DNA of 64,000 nt from Coprinus comatus (taxonomy: Eukaryota > Basidiomycota > Agaricomycetes > Agaricales > Agaricaceae), in assembly GCA_034638255.1 (NCBI GenBank), contig JAWPGT010000007.1, forward strand, positions 372,001-436,000, written 5' to 3'. The position numbers and the translations under genes are program-made. This document shows positions 23,239-34,720 of the stretch, in pieces. Each line of letters begins with the position of its first letter. Within the stretch, counting starts at the first letter, position 1. The notes below the pieces were generated by a model that saw only the letters and a program-made list of their open reading frames with translations, ran no database searches and was not told the DNA's origin.

Positions 23239-25637
23239 GATAGAACAAGTGGCAGAGAAAGAAAAAGACAAGTAAAGTGGGAAGGTGGTTGTTTTATCAG
23301 GAAGACTGCCAGTGGTATCAAAAACGCAAGATTAGCGAAAGTTCGTGGCTTCTTGTTCCTTGCGGCTGTCCGGGTTGGGGTTGATCTTCTATCTCTCTCT
23401 GGTAGAACCAGGGAGTATGAATTTCAAGGGGTGGGAGTTTTTTTAACGACTCCTCAGTGAATGGATCCATCTCAGACAATTAGGTTTGGTCCAAGGGGAA
23501 GAACTTCCCCACAGGTAGTAAGAATACATGGCCCGTGACCACCACAGAAATAGAGCAATAGCATACATATACCGTTGGAGCCCGTTCCTACTGTGTGAGA
23601 AGCAGGTCAGTGGGTGAAATGATAAGCTGATATTTGGGTATTATTGACTTGCGGCATTAATTAAACAGCGGTTTGTTTGAAGGAAGGGAGGAATTTAAGC
23701 TAGCTCAGATCGAATTCGCGCAATATTCATGCTTGCAGTTTTTCGGCAAGAAGTCTGAACGGCTTCTCGCGCTTGCGAAACACAAATAACATGGTGCGCG
23801 CTATATATAGAACAAAATTGATTTTACCACGCTTTCCCTCATCTGACAGCTTTTGATACCCCATGTGCAGGTGACAAGAGCACAAACGCAAGACTTGCCT
23901 ATGAGTCAGCTCATCAGTTCACATATGCACTTCCGCAGAACATGGGGTCAATGCATGGACGGTTGAAATTATTACTCTGTGATGTGAACATATTTGAACT
24001 TTGCACAATAAGAAAACGCATTTGCCGAAACTAGTCATATTTTACAGAAGAAACGAGGCTGAAGATTACTTGCGCTCTAGGGTATATAATTACGAGCTAA
24101 CTATCCGTCATACCGAAGACTTTTCTACATCTCTATTAGATCATATGCATAATCATACGTGTAGATACACATATTTATCATCCTATAAACAACATATCTG
24201 AGAATCAACACTTGGACCAACGACGATAATCAAAATCATTAAGTGGCTTAGCAAAGGGGCTACTATAACTTCCCGTTTCAATACACGTATATAGTACTAG
24301 AGTGTAGTATTAATCCTAATTATTCAACCATTATGTATCGATATATTTCCCTACTTCAAGCTTCAAGACCAACCACGATGCATGATTGCGTGATGTTGGG
24401 GCTTCTTGGCATGATGTATACAAGCCGCACTACATCTATGGAGTCTTACACTCCTAACACACCAGGACTCCATGTTTCTATGGTTTCTAATAAAGATTAC
24501 ATGGAAAAAAGGCTTATTTTTTGCTTAGGTCCGCACGGACATGCAGGTATTTGATTTCATTACCTACTTCACTGCGGAATTTCATAATTCGTTGAAGCAG
24601 AGAAAACACCCTCCACCCCCTTAATATCAATCGTCGATAGGATCCTATTCACTTTGAATCCTATGTAATGGATTCATAGGATAGCGAGAAGCCTCCGTTC
24701 TCCGGTCTGGGATTCTTCATTTCCCTCATACGCCCCCCGCAGAACATTTCTGTCCATACTCAAAGAAACAAAAAGAGCTCCACTCGACTAAGCATCTGAT
24801 TTCTCATACATCCTTCTACTCGCACCCTCTTCCCACCTCTCAGGCCTCAGGCGCCAGGCTGAATGCTGCAGCTGCCCTAAATAACAATCAGCTTCTAACT
24901 CAACGGTCCATTCCTTTCGGATTCGGAACACCGTCCGTCTAATCCCACCCACGAAACGCCGGTAACGTACGGGTTACCTTTCGTTCAAACTACCTACCTA
25001 TCGCCGAAGAAGCAGGACAGTAAAGTTACTCCTCGTCATTGTTTCCTTACAAGTCCAACGATCATTTCCTATAAATTAAATAGTTATGGGCGCCCCCTAT
25101 GTGGCAAGTAACAAGTATACTCTCTCTCACATTTAGGTTTTAAGCATCTATGATGTAGTTGAACATTACCACCTTCACATACTCTTACATCATTGGAAGA
25201 AAGCTTACTGATCGAAGTACAAAAGTGAGTTGCTGATTTAGATACAAGAATTACATGATGATGCAGTTGTGTCGATGTAATGAATGAATGCAATAAATAA
25301 CAACATACACCTAACCAAGACAATGTTTAATGGATACTGCGCATGACGAAAATAATTGCACGAATTAAATAAGGAATGAATTCAGTTAAAGTAATCAAGA
25401 GAACCTAGATGGCGAGAACCATAAAAACCAAAACGCAGAGAAAGACAACAAAAGATGGTAGAGCAGCGTATGCAGTATAGACACGATTAGTTGAAAGACA
25501 AACAGAAAAGCATAAGAATAAAGAAGAACAAACAGAACCGTTCCAGCCACGAGTACGGCGTAAACCTTTCGATTCAAAAATAAGTCAAATAACAGGAGAT
25601 ATGAGTGATTCCAAATCCACAGGATTTCGTCGTCCAT
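23239..25637. other. Gene-poor spacer
   Basis: About 2.4 kb between a transporter start and the REG1-type gene. The left part is the transporter promoter. I found no tRNA, transposon ends or domain-bearing frames. The right end (25637-25395) contains the hydrophobic frame that follows the REG1 stop codon and is described as a finding. Confidence 0.45.
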
Positions 25638-28600
25638 CTATGCACCTCCATGATGGGGCCATAATCTCAAATAAGCACCAGCACTCGAAACCATACCAAC
25701 AGCCTTGTCAATAATCGTTTCTTTAGATTCTCCAGGTCCACCAATAGTAGGTGATATGGGTTGTTGGGTATCTGTTACAGTAGCACCGACTATCGGAGCC
25801 CTTCCCCGCTTTGCCTCAGCCAACACTCTCTCTTCATTCATATGTACAATAATTTCTTCTCTCAAACGGGAATTTGTGTGTACAGACGTTGATACAGGGG
25901 ATGGTCGTTCTCTTGAACCCGATGACGTGCGTTCGAGCGACCTCGAAGCACTCCTATTGTCATCAGAGATGACCGGATGACCAAGCTCAAATGTTGCTAT
26001 TGATGGGGATGTACTCGGTAGCACAATATGCACTGGGGAGGGAACGATGGGTGGCGTCAATTTGGGCTTCAATACTGTAGTGTTGGGTTTTTGAGACCCA
26101 GAACGTATTTGAGCAGAAGCACTGGTTGAAGGTGTACATGACGTTGAACTTTGGACCTTAGCTTCAAGGACAAGTCGAGGAGCAGACATCGTAATGGTCG
26201 GCGAATTTGAAGGTGTAGGGACGGTCTGCCTTCTACCTTCGGCCTCTTCTATCGCCTCCTTTTCGAACTGAAGCTCCCTCTCGCTATCAAGGTCTCGGGG
26301 TATTGACGACGACGTGTAAATCGTTGGTGTGTTCGGCTCAACTATCGGGGATCTGGGAACAATAGTGGCGGTAGAGCCTTCAGACGAAAATGAGCCTATA
26401 CTTGCATTCATATTCATTTCTGGGGCGATGCTAACGACTGCCTTATCGTCAGGTTGTTGTTGCTGTACGACCAACTCCTTATCTTCAACTCGTGAGTTCA
26501 CCTCTTGCGGACTCGCGCTTGACCTCGGGCTCCGCTTGTCACTGCGACCTCTCTCATTTTCCCCAGAAAGAGGGCTTGCGCTAGAGCCAGAGCCAGAAAA
26601 TATTCTTCTTTGACCTCTCCCTCTCCTGTCCTCTCCACTTGCTGAAGTTTTACTATTGAGACTTGAGCTAGAGCCTACATACTCTCGTTCTCGGCCACCC
26701 GTCCTGCCGCTTGCATAGGCGCTTCCAATCCCTCCTAAACGTCCATCAGTACCATCAGGTGAAATACTACCCATGGGCGATGTCCTGGTGCTATTGGGAG
26801 TATTAGGACTTAGACTATGGCCTCGACTACTCTGGCGAGGTGAACTTTGAGATGTTCCAGGAACAGAAGCAGAATTTGGGGCTGCACGCATACTTGACCT
26901 GCCTCTTCTTTCGGTCGAAGAGAGCGGAGCATTATTAAGGGACGGGAGATCCTGACAACTTTGAGTCCTTCCTCGCGCCGATAGTAGTCCTCCACTTGAT
27001 GACGCTGTCGAAGATCTAGGAAGATTGTGGCCTACACCTATAGGTGAGACTGACGCACTGCGACCCCTCACCCCTTCACTTGCACGCTCGTGTGGGGGGA
27101 CGGGTACCGGTGCTGTCTTTGAAGATTGTTCCGTCTGGACTTGGCTTTGACCATCTAATGTTTGCGTGGCACCATCAACAATGACAACAGGAACAACACT
27201 GGAAGGTGGTGGGGCAATCACAACGGGTATCACAGATGAGGATCCTTGCTCTAGGTCCTTTGCGGGGTATTGTTCTTTTGGGGTATACTGTTCCTTATTC
27301 CCCAACCCACGATCCCTCAGATTTTGCTCGTCCTCCTCTCCACCCTCGTCCTCGTCCTCATAGCCTTCATCCTCATCGCCACCATTGTTCCAATATCCAC
27401 CATAAATACTACCAAATGGAGGGACGTACACCAGCTCGACCGACGTACTTTCTGGACTACGCTCACCATCGTTCCGATCTGTGACAGTAGTCCTACTCCG
27501 TTTACTGTGACTGCTACTGCTTCCAGACACTCCGCCAATGTCATGCCCAGATGCACCGAATTCCCACAAACCATCATCACTAACACCACCTTCGTCGCCA
27601 AATCCTTCTTCCCATGCTCCTGTGGTCTTCAAAAGGGTAGGAGCAATAGGAGCAATAGTGACTCGGTCACGATACTGCGAGTCTGAATGAGGGGGTCGGG
27701 GTCGATAAGCGGAGGTTGTCGAGGATAATTGAGGGGGTATATAAGTCGCCGCTGTAGCGGATTTGCGACGTTGACGAGAGGTGCCAGTGGATGAGGTAGA
27801 AACTGACGTCGTTGTGGTTGTTACTGATGAGGATGAAGACACTGATTTCGATCTTTGTTGGCCCTTTTTCTTTGCATTAGGTGTGGCTGGTGTGACCAAG
27901 TTGGAATGCCGATAGGAAGATGGTCGAATTTCAATTCCCCCGTCGTCTGAATCGGAATCACTGTGAATGGCACTTCCGCTCAAGTTTCGACGTCTCGGAC
28001 GAGAACCTCCATGAGCAGCGAGCCAAAGCGGATCGTCCTCTTCCAAAAAGTTGTCTTCTCGATCCTCCTCATAACTGTACAAACCATCAGTTCATCCAGG
28101 ATTACAGTATATCATCAATACATACCCATCATCATCGTCCCCATCATCATTCCAGCTATCAACTTCACCATCTTCACCAGCCTCTTCATCTTCATCATCC
28201 CTCTCCACATCGTCACCAAACCCAAAAGTACCCATCTTGCTCGACCACTTTCTAGATAGCTTGGGTTTTTCGATGGCGATACACTGTTCCACGAATGTGT
28301 TGAAAGTGATATGCTTCTTTTTTGTAGAACGTTCGGTACTTCCACTTCCGCTGGTGCTGGATGTAGAGTCTTGGGATAATGAACTCCGCACTGTACCAGT
28401 GGCGCGTTCAGCTGAGTTTGTTTGACATGGAGTTACCTTGGCCAATGAATTTAAGGGTTCTACACAAGGAGTGGAATCTTTACGAAATGAACGAACTGAG
28501 CCCCGCCGTGAGATATACGTATCGCTCTTTGTGTGCGTGAGATTGGGCCGTTTCTTGCCAAGGGATGCCGCAGAGCGAGAAAAGTGGGCGTTAGCGGCGG

Positions 28601-29216
28601 CGACGAGTGACTGGGATGGTTGAGATTCGTCTTCAGACTCGACGGGGGTGAAGATGGGGGATACTGGGAGGTCTGATGTTAGCATCTCGCTGATGCTACG
28701 GTACTTGAGGATGGGTTTGGTGCGCGGTAGTTGGGGCTGCCGGGAAGTCGAGGAGCCGGAGTGGAGGTCGAGACGGTCATGGGTTGAGGCCGGATTTGCC
28801 TTGTCTACTGAGTCTGGGACTGGTTGAGGTTTTGGTGGGGGAGCCCAGTCGACTGCGGTGTGTAACGGACCATAGAGCCAGGTTACGTCCGAGTCTTTGA
28901 GCCTGTATGATTACCTGTTGTTAATGAGGAGAGTTAGGGGATAAAAGGATACTGACCAGTTGAGAGTTTCTGGGCTAACTGTCTTAAGCTTATTACGCTG
29001 CTTCCACCAGGTGCGCCAACTTGCGTTTTCGAGCCTGATTCCATTTGTGATTTCGTTTTTCTGGCGGGTCATATTTCTCCATGAACGCCATACATCCTCT
29101 TCCTGCCACTCGTGAGAGAGATAGTCGACCTGGCCGCGAGGGATGTTAGTGAGGACATTGTCGTCTGGGGTTGCGGTTGTTGTGTTGACGAGGAGGACGG
29201 GGAGATAGTTGGCCAT
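25638..29216 (-). CDS. REG1: REG1-type regulatory subunit of protein phosphatase 1 (DUF1752/areA GATA-like N-terminus)
   Basis: In yeast, Reg1 targets the PP1 catalytic subunit Glc7 to Snf1 to keep genes glucose-repressed. From ATG 29216 (MANYLPVLLVN) the N-terminus has the DUF1752-type block: VDYLSHEWQEEDVWRSWRNM, GIRLENASWRTWWKQR, VSPETLNWLKDSDVTWLYGP. Exon 3 (28685-28130 region) has KKHITFNTFVEQCIAI, the Reg1/PP1-docking motif (RVxF-like ITF followed by FVEQC), then an acidic Asp/Glu run. After an intron (28126-28080 region) comes an 814-codon exon of mostly disordered Ser-rich sequence with acidic patches (FGSIYGGYWNN-G-DEDEGYEDED), ending AVGMVSSAGAYLRLWPHHGGA. The protein is about 1,100 residues. 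No signal peptide or membrane helix lies before the stop. An in-frame hydrophobic frame follows the TAG immediately. Confidence 0.85.
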
Positions 29217-32106
29217 GGTGGAAGAAGGCAAAGAGGCAGGCCGTAGAAATCCAACAATCAAATCAAATCCCGGATCTCTCCAAACAGAACCTCGGCCCGT
29301 GCCCCGGCTCACCCGAGGTTTCCTCGCCCCTGTTGCTTCCGGTTCTCATTGGCATCCGCAATTCATTTCCGACACTTACTGCATACAGCCACATGCCGCC
29401 CTGGAAAGTGTGGGGTCTCCGCCATATGCAGCGCTTGTGCACCTCCGATGATAGGAGTAGTCAGCAGCTCGGCCGGTACTACAGAATAATCAGGAGCTAC
29501 GTCAGAGCCCTATGTATACCATGTATACCCCATGACAGCAGATGACAGCACTTAGTCGCTTGCGAATCACCCAAAACGCTTATTGCTGACATCACTTATC
29601 TCTCTCTCCTTGACATTAGGGACAATCAAAAAAAAAACTGGCAACTAGCCCCACCTACTAGAGCCTACTAGTAGTACCGCAGAATTTCCAAAATCTGGCT
29701 TACTTTCCATCGGCAGTTATCTGAAAGCAACATTTAACAGAGATAAGCGATTCGATTTTGGCTAGAATCGTTGGACCCGTGGGGAAGATCCTAGAAGATC
29801 CGAAACTAACTGTTTGATCAGGAACTTGGTACACGAGGCTTCGATTTCCTTGGCAAGGTCAGATCTTCAGACTGTTCCTCATAATTACGACCCCACCAGT
29901 GGCTAAACTAGTTGATAACTGTTCCTCCAATTCTTGTTCAGAAAAATCATCTACCTCAGCTACACAAGTAATTATAATTCTTCTAGCTATTATGCGTACC
30001 GAGCTATTTTGCCACACCAAGAAGCTCCTAAACTTGACCAACTTTCTGGGGATCTCTTCTCCGATATTATTCCGCATACTGCATCTTAGTCTTTAATGTC
30101 CCAGCAGTTCAGTCCCAGTAGCGCGTCTGTCACTTCTTGTCGTCCACGAGCCATAAGCCTCTTTCATTCCAAGTCTAGGATGGTGCTGTAACTCCCACAC
30201 TTTGCCACTATCACTACTTCTTTCCCAAATCCTCCTCTACCGGTCACGGACTGCGGTTCTTATGCGGATTCCATTCAAACCAACAGAACTTCGACAAACG
30301 TGCCCACTTCAGGCGTCAGGTTTCGGGCCTTGCATGTCACCAGAGAATAATATACATCTTTGGTTTTCCCATCTGTGATCTTCCGTGTCCAATATTTCAG
30401 CCATCACCTACCTGGTAGTACGGACACAGAATCACGAGAAATAAATGAATGTGTTCTTCAAGAGCTCCGAAAAATGAGAAGTATGTATCGCTCTTCGAGA
30501 ACTCTAGAATATTTGACCGCTTCTTCCGTGCCCAAGAAGCGCATGGAACGACGTGCATTAGGAAGGAATGCGCCATTGAATCCAGATGCCGGAGGCTATT
30601 TTTATTTTTTATTCAAACGGACCTTTGGCCGTTAGAAGGTTGAATCTGAGGCCGATTGCATCCCGACGTCCGGGCCCAAAATATAACACACTTGTTCCTT
30701 CAACTTCATGTTCCGAAACACGCTCCATCCTGCGCGTTATTGATGTTGGAGCCAAAGTTATTTTAATTATTGTTTAGAGAAGCCTAGTATCAACCATTCC
30801 TTATGAAGATCCGGCAGGTATGTAGCAGCGTGGGTACAATATGCACATTGAACAACGACTGTTGTATTCGATGTTTGACATCTTACTAATACACCAGAAT
30901 GCCTGAAACATGCCATCTTCAATGCATTATATATATACTAGGTTTGAGAGAACCTGGATGGCATTGTGTGGTTTCACTTTCCTCGGACCTTTTGCGGTAT
31001 AATAGAGTACAATATCAATATGGTGGATATTGAGTACCAGTACATACACGTTGCAATTCATGTTGAAGCGGGGCAAAAGATGAGATCACTGAAGTACCAC
31101 AATTGAGTATATTTCCTGATTGAGCTAAGTGATGATCACCACACGTGAGTCGGCAAGATTAAAATTTAACCCACTCTTCAACGAGATCCCGTGATTTCGT
31201 GCTATTTTGCTAAGTAGTCAAAAATCATCATCATCCATGCTCTGAATGTACGTACGTATGCCACCTCAATATTACTACCTTGTTAGAGCTTGTTAGTACC
31301 CGCGCTCATTTTAAACATTTCCCAGCTTGAAATCCACTAAACCATTGAACCTTGTTATAGTCATCCTGTAGTCATCACGACGTCAGTGGCCAACATGAGG
31401 CTCATATTTTTATCCCATTTTTATAGCAACGTTTCATGGCGCGCCGCGCCTGTCGATTATGTGCCGTTCCGAACAAGTAAGTATGTGCTGTCATACTAAT
31501 GCATGAACCCAGGAATATTGAGTTATTTTGGGCACGGTAGAATTGATGAAATCCTAGGATCACATCTACATACTCAAACATATTGAATTCGTGGGCCCTA
31601 TTACCAAACTATTACCTTTCATCTCCCAAGCAACAAATGACAACCCCCGAGTTTGGGGAAGAACATGATGTGCTTACGGCATTACACGCATTTACCTGAA
31701 ACAGCGTGGCGTATCGAGAGGTGTTTATTCGGAGTATTTAACAGGATCCGCTGATTTTCCGGACCATAAGTCTTACAAACTCACAATACAACATGCAAAA
31801 TGCTGTTCATTTTGTGTTCACTATCAACTTTACAAGGTTCCTGAACGATTGCCGGGTTTAACACTTCACTCAAAGTGACCCTTCAAGGGTGTTCAAGGGC
31901 TCGTGATGACGCCTGGGAAACAAAGTTCCGTTGATGTTAATCAGTGATCCGTGATATAATGATCCGTTCTCCGCACCACTTATGTGGAATACATATACAC
32001 AAGGAATACAATACATTGTTATGTTGTAATATACATAAAACACAGTTAAATTATTTCGTATGTTACAACTTTGGATGTACTACGACAAGAGTGCACTAAG
32101 AGTTGT
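29217..32106. other. Long gene-poor spacer
   Basis: About 2.9 kb between the REG1-type gene and the flavin monooxygenase 3' end. The first few hundred bases are the REG1 promoter. Open frames at 29859-30096 and 30360-30643 lack domains and do not extend by splicing. I see no inverted terminal repeats, reverse transcriptase or transposase remains. Confidence 0.5.
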
Positions 32107-34023
32107 TTAGAATAGACCGGTGAGAACACCTTCTTCCCTCTGGGTGCTACCAGCTTTGGCTATCACACGCATAAGCTTCGCTCTCCCAAGTAGGGGTCCA
32201 TCGTCCTCTCCACGCATATAATATGCCAAATCCGTTGTGTAATCCGACTCCACCTGCGAGAACCCATTTCCCAGGTAAGCAAACCGGTTCCCAACGCGTT
32301 TGAAGTCCCAGTCTTCATACCGAGGTTCCTGCATAGCCTCCAAGTAATGAAGTGTACTCCCAGGCCAGAGGGCTGTAACTTTACCGTGAGCACTCCCGGC
32401 CTTGTACCAAGACCTACATTCACTTTCCCAGACTGTCTTCTTCATAAATTGATTCTTGAAATCCATGAAATCATGCACCGCTTCGATATTTGGCGAAAAA
32501 CTGTGAATATTTTCGGTTTGCCAACGATTGATCATCTTGAGCATATAATCCATTTGTGCCTCTAATGTTGTGGTTGGTTTAACCTTACTTTATCCCGCAT
32601 ACGAAACTATAACACGCACCAATGCCAACCAGGACTGGTCCATTGCCAATGGGACTATTGGGACCAATGGACATGAGGTAATTCGGGAACCCGGGGGCTG
32701 CGATTGCAAAGTAATTTATAGGCTCCTCTTTCCATACTTCAGTTAATGCAACGCCTCCAGTCCCGATGATAGGAAATTGGGGTAGATATGTTGTGTCAAA
32801 GCCTGTCGCACATATTATGACATCTACATGGTACTCTTTCCCGTCTTCGTCAATGCATCCTTTGGGAGTAAAGCTCTTCACGCTACTCTTAACCACCTCA
32901 GTCTTCTCTGAGACCAAGGCTTCAAGATAGCCAACTCCTGGAGTGATCCTTCGACAGCCAACGCCCCACTTATAAGGAATGACGGAGTCTTCTAAACCAG
33001 ACCCTTTGACAACCTCCCTCATAGCATCCCTAATACCAGCAGTCATCTTTTTCTGGAATTCAGAACCTTCGATGAAGATACTAAATAACGAGTTCAATCC
33101 TGTTTCAAGTGCCTTTCGATGTTCAGAAAGTTTTTCGGGTTTCTCGTTAAATTCTTTCTTCTCTTCGTCTGTGTATTGGCGTTGTCCATATCCTTGGATG
33201 GGCATAACAAAGGCAGGTGAGCGATTAAAAGTGATTACTTTCTTCACATCGTCGAGTATAGCAGGAAGAGTTTGAAGGGCTGATGATCTGCATGACGTTT
33301 AGGTTTTAGCAACTTGTACATAATATATATACATATCGCATGATATTTTCTCACCCTGTTCCAATCAACGCGACCGTCTTTCCCTTGAGATCAACACTCC
33401 TGTCATACTGAGCAGTGTGCATCATTAACCCTTCAAAGGATTCTCGACCAGGGGCATCCGGCCATTTCCACTTGTTGAGCACACCCATTCCATTGATGAG
33501 GATATGACAGGAGTCATGTGTGACTTCGCCCGTGATAGCATCCGTAATCTCGACAATCCATTGACCTTGGTCGTCCTTCCATTCCGCCCGTGTGACCCGT
33601 TTATTGAAACGACAGTATTTACGCAAACCATATTTCTCACTGAAGTTGTTGAAATAATGGTAAATTTCGTCAGAGCCAGCGTATACGCTGGACCAATTCG
33701 GGTTCGGCTCAAAGGTCCAAGTATAAGCATGAGCTGCAATGTCGCAAGCACAACTGTATACAAGAGTGAATGTTAGAAGTAAAGCCACGAAAACCGATCC
33801 GTACACACCCAGGGTATTTGTTCTCCAACCAAGTGCCTCCAAGATCTATATTCTTGTCATAGATAGTGAGGTCGAAATTTTCAAACGAGCGTTGAAGTTT
33901 GTAGGCAAACAAGAGGCCAGAAGCTCCAGCACCGATACATATGATTTTCATGCGTCGTTGGTTATGAATAGGTCTTTCCGACCAAGAGTCAGTTGGAGAA
34001 GAGGTGGACGTTCCGTCAGGCAT
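32107..34023 (-). CDS. Flavin-dependent monooxygenase, Baeyer-Villiger type
   Basis: An FAD- and NADPH-dependent oxygenase that would insert oxygen into a ketone or similar carbonyl. From ATG 34023 a short variable N-terminus leads to the FAD motif IICIGAGASGLLFAYKL, then GGTWLENKYPG, FEPNPNWSSVYAG and the fingerprint FEGLMMHTAQYD (FxGxxxHxxxYD, where most family members have W). The NADPH motif GKTVALIGTGSSALQ spans an intron at about 33350-33290, and CATGFDTTY follows. The C-terminus has NYLMSIGPNSPIGNGP and SWYKAGSAHGKVTALWPGSTLHYLE, typical of the fungal 4-hydroxyacetophenone-monooxygenase-like group. Five exons are visible and no lesions. The substrate is unknown, and it is not next to other secondary-metabolism genes. 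Confidence 0.88.
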
Positions 34024-34720
34024 ATTGTAGTGCGCAAGTGTTCAACAGTTGTCAATCCGCTCCTCAGAAGTAAGGCCATTATATATACCTACCCCGTGGA
34101 GTAGGTATTCCTGTGTTGGAACTGATCAGTGATGATTAACCGTTGGACCTTGTACACTCACGTGTGCTCGAGAAGCACTTTTTTAGTTGGTTCTAAGAGT
34201 TGAATTCACAAAGCCTGAGAGAGAGAATCTGATGTGTGGTCAGATGAGTTCTTGAAGTGCGGGATTAGTATCAGAGACAGCCCCTTGGGGTAGCAAAACA
34301 ATACGTGTGAAAAGGTAGATATGGCTTGGATGCTCAACGGACATTCACTTGTTGAACACGGTGTTGTATATTTTTATCTTTTGGAGTCCTGCTTAGTATT
34401 TGGAGATTAGTCTTCACCATTGACCGGCCCGAGTGTCATATATTAAGTAGTCTGTAAGTAGAATGTGTTAATAGTGCGCCGGGCTTGTAGTTCCTCCGGA
34501 GCGACAAATAAGGATGCGTAGAGTTCGGTATGGCTAAAGTAGGTCGGCGAGGTAAAGCTTGAACGTTTGAACTTTACCTGGTGTGCTGATTCCTGAATGA
34601 TTAATGAGCCCTGAACTCAGCCTGAACTAAACGAGTAATCGCGGTCATGTGATGCGACGCGCCTGTGATTTGGCGCCTTGTACCACCGACAAGGCGTTCA
34701 CTGTTCGACGTTCAACAACG
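34024..34720. promoter_or_regulatory. Divergent promoter region, monooxygenase / PACT-domain protein
   Basis: About 700 bases between divergent genes. GTCATGTGAT lies at 34644-34653, 68 bases before the preferred start of the PACT protein. An earlier ATG at 34652 overlaps this motif, which favours the start at 34721. Confidence 0.45.

Noticed and set aside
24333..24554. Open frame starting MYRYISLLQ in the 23-25.6 kb spacer
   Set aside because: Short, Met-rich, no domain, no neighbouring exon.
27317..27363. Repeated GTCCTC-like runs suggesting a minisatellite
   Set aside because: They are the coding sequence for Asp/Glu runs of the REG1-type protein.
25705..28259. Long plus-strand open frames opposite the REG1-type gene
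   Set aside because: They are mirror frames of a Ser-rich, acidic exon and have no domains, starts in context or introns of their own.
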